Source of the DNA: Agelaius tricolor
Lineage: Eukaryota > Chordata > Aves > Passeriformes > Icteridae
Reading direction: 5' to 3'
NCBI GenBank assembly: GCA_023055355.1
Contig: JALJCS010000004.1
Span: 28,548,744 to 28,612,743, forward strand
Length of the DNA: 64,000 nucleotides
The position numbers were made by a program, and so were the translations under genes. Shown in pieces: positions 62,468 through 64,000 of the stretch. The notes under the pieces are model-generated. The model saw only the letters and a list, made by a program, of their open reading frames with translations, had not been told where the DNA came from and made no database searches. Positions within the stretch are counted from its first letter, which is position 1, and each line of letters starts with the position of its first letter.

Positions 62468-62715
62468 CAATTGATTGAAGGAAAAAGAACTTTACAGGTG
62501 GATTCTATCTGGATAGAGGACTACCAGAATGCTCCCAGTCAGCAAGGATCACTGGATCCTCTGTGTGGTTGCAATGTGAACATGTAATATGTTCCTCAGA
62601 GAAGTGTTTGCTAATTAGGTAACCCAATCTTCATAGTTTATATAATTTTTTTTTTGTTACATTGATCATGCAGATTTTTTCATAATGATTAAAATAAAGG
62701 GGGTTATGTGCTGTG
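62468..62715 (+). other. Candidate terminal exon (unproven)
   Basis: A polypyrimidine run of about fifteen bases ends in TTAG at 62464-62467. From 62468 one frame stays open for 39 codons to a TAA at 62585-62587; the other two frames meet stops within three codons. The segment is richer in G+C than its surroundings, and the peptide (ending in CGCNVNM) is not low-complexity. An AATAAA follows at 62693-62698 with a GT-rich stretch at 62701-62722, giving a short 3' UTR of ordinary layout. I do not recognise the peptide and see no matching upstream exon in the window. It could be the last exon of a coding or noncoding transcript, or a chance arrangement. Confidence 0.27.
62693..62698 (+). terminator. 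Possible polyadenylation signal AATAAA
   Basis: The canonical hexamer is followed within a few bases by a G/T-rich run ('gggttatgtgctgtgttagt'), as expected for a downstream cleavage element. AATAAA is common in AT-rich DNA, so it gains weight only from the candidate exon just upstream. Confidence 0.3.
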
Positions 62716-64000
62716 TTAGTGAATTTATCTGAAGCACATTTCTACAAGCCTACCATGCTACAATAATCTCCCATCTGTTCTTACACTAATGAACTATGTT
62801 TTTGTTGTTACTATCCTTGTTGCAGTAATAATTTCAAAGGTTTGGTCTGATGGCTTTTTATTTTTAGTCTAGTAAACACAATTCAAGATTTTAGCAAGAT
62901 TAAAATGAATAGAAATTACATTATTATTTCAATGTTAATGATCGAGACTTATGAGAACTGTTCTGCAGATCTTGTTTTTCTAAAATGAATCTTTGTTTTT
63001 TCATGAGTCAGCCATTTGATTTTGAAAAAAATTAGTGACTGACAGGCTGTTTACTCACCAAGTTTTTAATGGGCTTTCTAACAAATGCAAATAAAAGTAT
63101 GAATATAGATGTATATAAGTGTGTATAGAGAACATCTAATGTTCTCTAAGATATCTAAACCTAAGGGTATTATAATGTGGATTTGTGTTGGAAAATGTAA
63201 ACTAAAGCCATCATGAAAGAGCAGTTTAAGTAGGTGTACAAAGATGGGTAAGAATCTGGATGGGTAAAATGTCTCAGGCATACTGAATAAGTAGGTATAG
63301 TGATGAAATCTGTTCTGTTTTAGATTAAACAGCTTTTTTTTCAAAATGCTGAAAGGAAAGTTTCCACTATGATTCTTATTTGTTCCAAGAGCAATGGAAG
63401 AAACTTCTACATGACCACAGGAAAAGTTTGTAAGCAAATAAATATTTTGCAACTGAATGAGGATCAGTTGAATTAGAATTTTAATTGTATGTAATTGAAT
63501 GTATTTCCACTGATGCCACTGGCAAGCTGAAAACTTGTGGTATTTGAAAGTATTTTCAGTTGTTCTGAGTAGCATAATCAAAAATTAGCCAAGAATTATG
63601 TACTCTCTGAGTGAGAGAAGTGAAATTCTATTCTATCTTGTATTCAGCACTTATTTTAGCATTTAGCCTTTAGGATGGCAGAGCAATGCTAGAAATTTTT
63701 GCTGATTCTTTTGAGCACTCACCTGGGGCAAAATGGAGGGAAAGACTATTCTGTGACCAAATTGAGAACTTAACTCTAAGAAAGAAAGTGAAATATTTCT
63801 CTCTGTTTTTAAATATTTTAAAGATTGCAGGGGGAATTATTTGGAGAAAGGAGTCAGGACTTCCATTTTGGTACCCATTCTCTGATCTGCTATTAGCACA
63901 TCACAGTTATATTGCACATATGGCTTTGTACAATTTGCAGAGCTGCCCTGAACTGAACTAATCTCAGCTGTATCACAGTCTGGGGCGTGATAACAGTACT
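62716..64000. other. Unique AT-rich noncoding stretch
   Basis: No gene or repeat is recognised. The 167-codon minus-strand frame at 63078-63581 and the 91-codon plus-strand frame at 63686-63961 have no motif I know, and lengths of this order are expected by chance in such composition. Confidence 0.5.

Noticed and set aside
63078..63581. 167-codon minus-strand open frame, the longest in the window
   Set aside because: AT-rich codons, Ile/Leu/His-rich peptide without a motif, and a tail derived from a GTATAT-rich stretch. One or two frames of this length are expected by chance here.
1..64000. Search for tRNA, rRNA, snRNA genes and prokaryotic operons
   Set aside because: No cloverleaf with A and B boxes, no rRNA or U-RNA signature, and no long tightly packed frames were seen; the sequence is clearly vertebrate noncoding DNA.

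Overview
This window looks like noncoding, AT-rich bird DNA, either a gene desert or the inside of a very large intron. The avian call rests on CR1 retroposons. At least thirteen fragments show the CR1 signatures: a 3' end of ATTCTATG-type octamers, blocks reading 'ggttggactcgatgacc' or its complement, and broken pieces of the CR1 reverse transcriptase frame. The single ERV and its LTR are of a type I associate with neoavian, especially passerine, genomes, but I cannot fix the order or species. I see no host gene that I can name, no tRNA or rRNA, no CRISPR array and nothing prokaryotic.

Layout. 1-11450: unique AT-rich DNA with short CR1 pieces at about 3140, 4421, 6729 and 9115. 11451-12372: a roughly 0.9 kb plus-strand CR1 with decayed RT C-terminus and 3' end. 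12373-17260: unique DNA. 17261-19149: two CR1 copies in opposite orientation. 19150-22559: unique DNA with simple repeats and a striking 46-bp near-perfect palindrome at 21223-21268. 22560-23165: a minus-strand CR1 whose two blocks lie in the wrong order, like a circular permutation. 23166-36331: about 13 kb without any recognisable element apart from simple repeats. 36332-36877: plus-strand CR1. 37863-37881: a run of 19 C. 38381-38558: a G/T-rich tract. 40995-41815: minus-strand CR1.

44080-49485 is the most complex part. A plus-strand CR1 is split in two, and between its halves lies a decayed, 5'-truncated endogenous retrovirus with protease, reverse transcriptase, RNase H and integrase remnants in order, followed by one 485-bp LTR at 48794-49278. 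There is no room for an intact env between integrase and the LTR, which with the LTR ends suggests an ERV-L-like element. Frames are broken by stops and frameshifts, so nothing here can make a product.

49486-64000: unique DNA, a 0.9 kb minus-strand CR1 (53562-54470), simple repeats, a perfect 14-bp hairpin at 61609-61645, and at 62468-62715 a stretch with the layout of a terminal exon (polypyrimidine-AG, 39 open codons, stop, AATAAA, GT-rich downstream element). That stretch is the only place where I see a plausible host-transcript signal, and it remains unproven.

Most open reading frames of 60-170 codons in the window fit chance expectation for AT-rich DNA, or are antisense or simple-repeat artefacts, and are not called as genes. 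I found no new biological system here. The most interesting items are the permuted CR1, the palindromes, the nested ERV/CR1 structure and the candidate terminal exon.
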